Source: Cercis canadensis
Lineage: Eukaryota > Streptophyta > Magnoliopsida > Fabales > Fabaceae
Length of the DNA stretch: 64,000 bases
Direction of reading: 5' to 3'
NCBI GenBank assembly: GCA_003255065.1
Contig: QAOA01001691.1
Location: forward strand, 1-64,000
Positions 61,831 to 64,000 of this stretch are shown piece after piece. Positions within the stretch are counted from its first letter, which is position 1. Each line of letters starts with the position of its first letter. A model generated the notes under the pieces. It did not search any database, was not told the DNA's origin, and saw only the letters and a list, made by a program, of their open reading frames with translations. A program made the position numbers and the translations under genes.

Positions 61831-62339
61831 TATTTTAGGTAGAAATAATCTCTCAATTTTATCTGATGTTTGTTCTTTCAGAATTACTGTTATAGAAGTA
61901 AACTTCTTCTATCATAATTGCCCGTGGTGGAGTGGTATCGAGGTTGTCCTCTGAGCTTGTGAATTTTATGTTTAAACTTGAAGTCGTAATCAAAAGTAAC
62001 AAAAAAAAAAATTTATTCTATCATAATAAGCACACTTTTCATTCTTATCCTTGCCTTTGTTATCTCTCGCTCCAGATTTATCCNTATTTTGGATAGAAAT
62101 AACCTCTCAATTTTATCTGATGTTTGTTCTTTCAGAATTACTGTTATAGAAGTAAACTTCTTCTATCATAATTGCCCGTGGTGGAGTGGTATTGAGGTTG
62201 TCCTCTGAGCTTGTGAATTTTATGTTTAAACTTGAAGTCGTAATCAAAAGTAACAAAAAAAAAAAAAATTATTCTATCATAATAGGCACACTTTTCATTC
62301 TTATCCTCGCCTTTGTTATCTCTCGCTCCAGATTTATCC
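61831..62339. repeat. Near-identical direct duplication, 2 x about 254 bp, around a single N
   Basis: Copy 1 is 61831-62083, the N is at 62084 and copy 2 is 62085-62339. They differ at a few bases (AGGT/GGAT, AATC/AACC, ATCG/ATTG) and in poly-A length. As at 9292, the copies meet exactly at the gap. Confidence 0.9.
61919..62015 (+). mobile_element. SINE-like insertion with poly-A tail and 12-bp TSD
   Basis: The 97-bp body starts TGCCCGTGGTGGAGTGGTAT, similar to a Pol III A box (TGGNNNAGTGG). A possible degenerate B box is TGTTTAAACTTG. It ends in about 12 A. TTCTATCATAAT flanks both sides (61907-61918 and 62016-62027), a perfect target duplication. A second copy at about 62173-62270 exists only because the whole segment is duplicated. 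Confidence 0.7.
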
Positions 62340-63479
62340 CTCCATTTGGAACCTGTGAAAAATGGAAAGTATGGTTTAAGAGAGATGATTAAAAATCAAT
62401 TTAAACAAAATATATTTCTATTTTTAATATTAAAAACTTTGGACTACAAAACAAAGGATAACTTCTCTCATAATTCTATTTCACTCGGGATTTATGTTGA
62501 GGTTGATTGAAATTTGTGGAAAGAAAAGAAAAGAAAAAAGATGTGTTGGAATAGAACAAAAAGTCACATGAGATATGCCTGACTTGATCGCAATTTAAAT
62601 TTGATTTCCAATCACTTTAGTCTCTCTTCGTTTGTTTCCCAAATAAAGAGTAATGGATATTTGACATTGTTTCATAGAATACTGTCTGTGGAACTAGATC
62701 ACATAATTCGCACACAGCTAGGATTGCGGCTTCGATTAAAAACTTAATTAGTGTGGATGCGGTTTCAGTGTATTTAATATATATATATATATGTTATATA
62801 TGGTAATCTTTCTGAGATAGGAATTATATGAGAAACTTCCATACATATTTGTAAGAAAAAGATAGAAAAAACAGGTTTCTAATATCACTCCTCATACATT
62901 AGTTAATACGTGAAGGGGTTTTAACTGGAATAGGAATAAAAGAACAAAAATAGATTCATGAGGTTTTAATTAATGATTCACCTCCCACTGGTATGTTCCA
63001 GGTTCGTTTAGATAATGAAGATCTGATATTAAGTTATGCTTCAAGAAGGATTCGACATAATTTTATACATTATACTACTAGGAGGTAAAAATTGAAGTAA
63101 GTCATTTTGATTCAACCAGATATATATATATAATGCTAACCTTTACTATTTTTAAAATTTTTTACCAATTGACTTGTAGAGTAAACTAAATAAAATTTGA
63201 CACAATTTGCAAGCGCATTTCTTTATAGAATTGCTTTGGTTATATCTAAACCAAAACAATGAATAAATCAGCCCATAGTCATGCCCCTTTGTCTGCAATT
63301 TTCTTCCCACTTCTCCAATCTCATTTGCGGATTCAATTAATAAGAGAATCAGTATTATTAAATAATAAAAACACAGAAAAACAAAGAGAACCGAGGGAGG
63401 GAGAGAAAGAGAAGGATAGAGAGAAAGAAGATAATAAAATGTATTTGCTAAGCTACACCTCCTCTAAAAGGGGCGTAGT
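62340..63479. other. AT-rich intergenic DNA ending in a GA-rich stretch
   Basis: No gene seen. 63375-63435 is GA-rich and resembles 56940-57000 (AGAACCGAGGG..GGGAGAGAAAGAGAA). Confidence 0.4.
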
Positions 63480-63813
63480 GTCTATAAAATACCAGATTAA
63501 GCAAGAACAGAGTAGAACTCCAGAGTAAAGAGGGAGACGAGAGAGAGGGAAGAAGGAGATAGGAGAAATTCTTGTATATTCAATCTAAGAGCTACAGTAC
63601 ATCAGCAGAGGTTATATAAAGAAAGTAAAATGCTAACTAACTCCAGCTCATCTAACTATGACAGTTATATTCTAACTTCATTGTTAACTATCTAATTTAA
63701 TCAGAGTTAACTAAACTAACTAACTGTGGTTAACTGGTTAACTAACTTACTATATCAGTCAAACTAGTCAACTAACTAAAACTTGCATTACAAGATTATA
63801 AATAATCTGTACA
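63480..63813 (-). repeat. 3' LTR of a minus-strand Ty1/Copia element (left limit tentative)
   Basis: On the minus strand the polypurine tract AAGGGGGGA is followed by TGTACAGATTATTTATAATC, the TG start of the LTR at 63813. A TGTCTATAAAATACC at 63480 gives a matching TGT..ACA end and a 334-bp LTR, but other left ends are possible. The interior is rich in TTAGTTAACT-like short repeats. Confidence 0.5.
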
Positions 63814-63868
63814 TCCCCCCTTCAAGTTGGAGTTTGGGAGTGATGAAAATCCACCAAACCCAACTTGG

Positions 63869-64000
63869 TCACAATGGAGGTGAATTGCGGTCCAGCAAGG
63901 TTTTTGGTGAAGATGTCAGCCAACTGATGTTTGGTAGAGATGTGTCGAGGAAGAACAAAACCTGCCTTGTATTTATCACGAACTAGATGACAGTCTATTT
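63869..64000 (-). pseudogene. Ty1/Copia polyprotein, C-terminal RNase H end (continues beyond window)
   Basis: The minus-strand frame enters at the window edge as IDCHLVRDKYKAGFVLP and continues with HISTKHQLADIFTK, stopping at TGA 63871-63869. 'H.iRdk...g.i....i.t..QlADi.TK' is the hallmark C-terminus of plant Copia Pol. The polypurine tract and LTR follow directly, so the gene order is normal. The visible 43 codons are uninterrupted, so the element may be fairly young; most of it lies to the right of the window. Confidence 0.85.

Noticed and set aside
1..64000. CRISPR arrays, operons, riboswitches, tRNA and rRNA genes
   Set aside because: No regularly spaced short repeats with unique spacers, no bacterial-type gene organisation and no complete cloverleaf or rRNA sequence was seen. 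The only Pol III-like motif is in the SINE-like element.

Overview
The window reads as nuclear DNA of a flowering plant, probably a eudicot. It is AT-rich, genes are split by short AT-rich introns with GT..AG borders, and every recognisable protein is a plant type (PLATZ factor, plant B3/REM domain, thioredoxin h, plant thymidylate kinase, FAR1-like and Ulp1-like transposon proteins). No species can be named from the sequence. Only two genes look intact: a six-exon thymidylate kinase (about 20.79-24.01 kb, +) and a PLATZ zinc-binding protein (about 58.4-61.3 kb, +). Most of the rest is layered, decayed transposable elements.

Layout. 0.35-0.86 kb: last two exons of a Helitron-type RPA1-like protein. 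0.9-9.8 kb: non-coding, AT-rich, full of local duplications, one of them flanking a single N. 10.0-12.5 kb: N-terminal exons of a Helitron replicase, with an internally duplicated exon pair. 13.6 kb: a canonical Helitron 3' end (GC-rich hairpin followed by CTAG). 15.4-16.4 kb: two isolated exons from unrelated host genes (thioredoxin h; a probable plastid-type signal peptidase). 17.6-20.1 kb: N-terminal part of an hAT (BED finger) transposase, split by a 2-kb non-autonomous LTR retroelement that is itself interrupted by a MITE. 20.8-24.0 kb: thymidylate kinase, with a second MITE in an intron. 25.8-26.3 kb: decayed Myb/SANT-like C-terminus on the minus strand. 26.6-27.9 kb: a Copia-like LTR piece.

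28,887-55,125: the most striking structure. A perfect 31-bp inverted repeat brackets 26.2 kb holding a Mutator-type (FAR1/MURA-like) transposase on the minus strand and, on the plus strand, the N-terminal and C-terminal parts of a Ulp1-like (C48) protease gene. Between the two protease parts lie a B3/REM gene and an RNase H1 N-terminal-domain gene, each broken by in-frame stops, a large fold-back MITE and a repeat shared with the 3' flank of the thymidylate kinase gene. I read this as a giant Ulp1-bearing Mutator-like element (the KAONASHI-like class) carrying captured or nested cargo. The position of the Ulp1 catalytic cysteine reads as serine. Several stops lie where a C-to-T change on one strand would explain them, as expected of a methylated, silenced element.

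55.1-58.4 kb: low-complexity CT- and GA-rich DNA upstream of PLATZ. 61.8-62.3 kb: a SINE-like insertion inside another duplication that flanks an N. The right edge (63.87-64.00 kb, minus strand) enters the RNase H end of a Ty1/Copia retrotransposon, preceded on the left by its polypurine tract and LTR.

No operon-like cooperation among genes is expected. The functional story is two housekeeping or regulatory host genes embedded in nested mobile DNA that has shuffled host exons.
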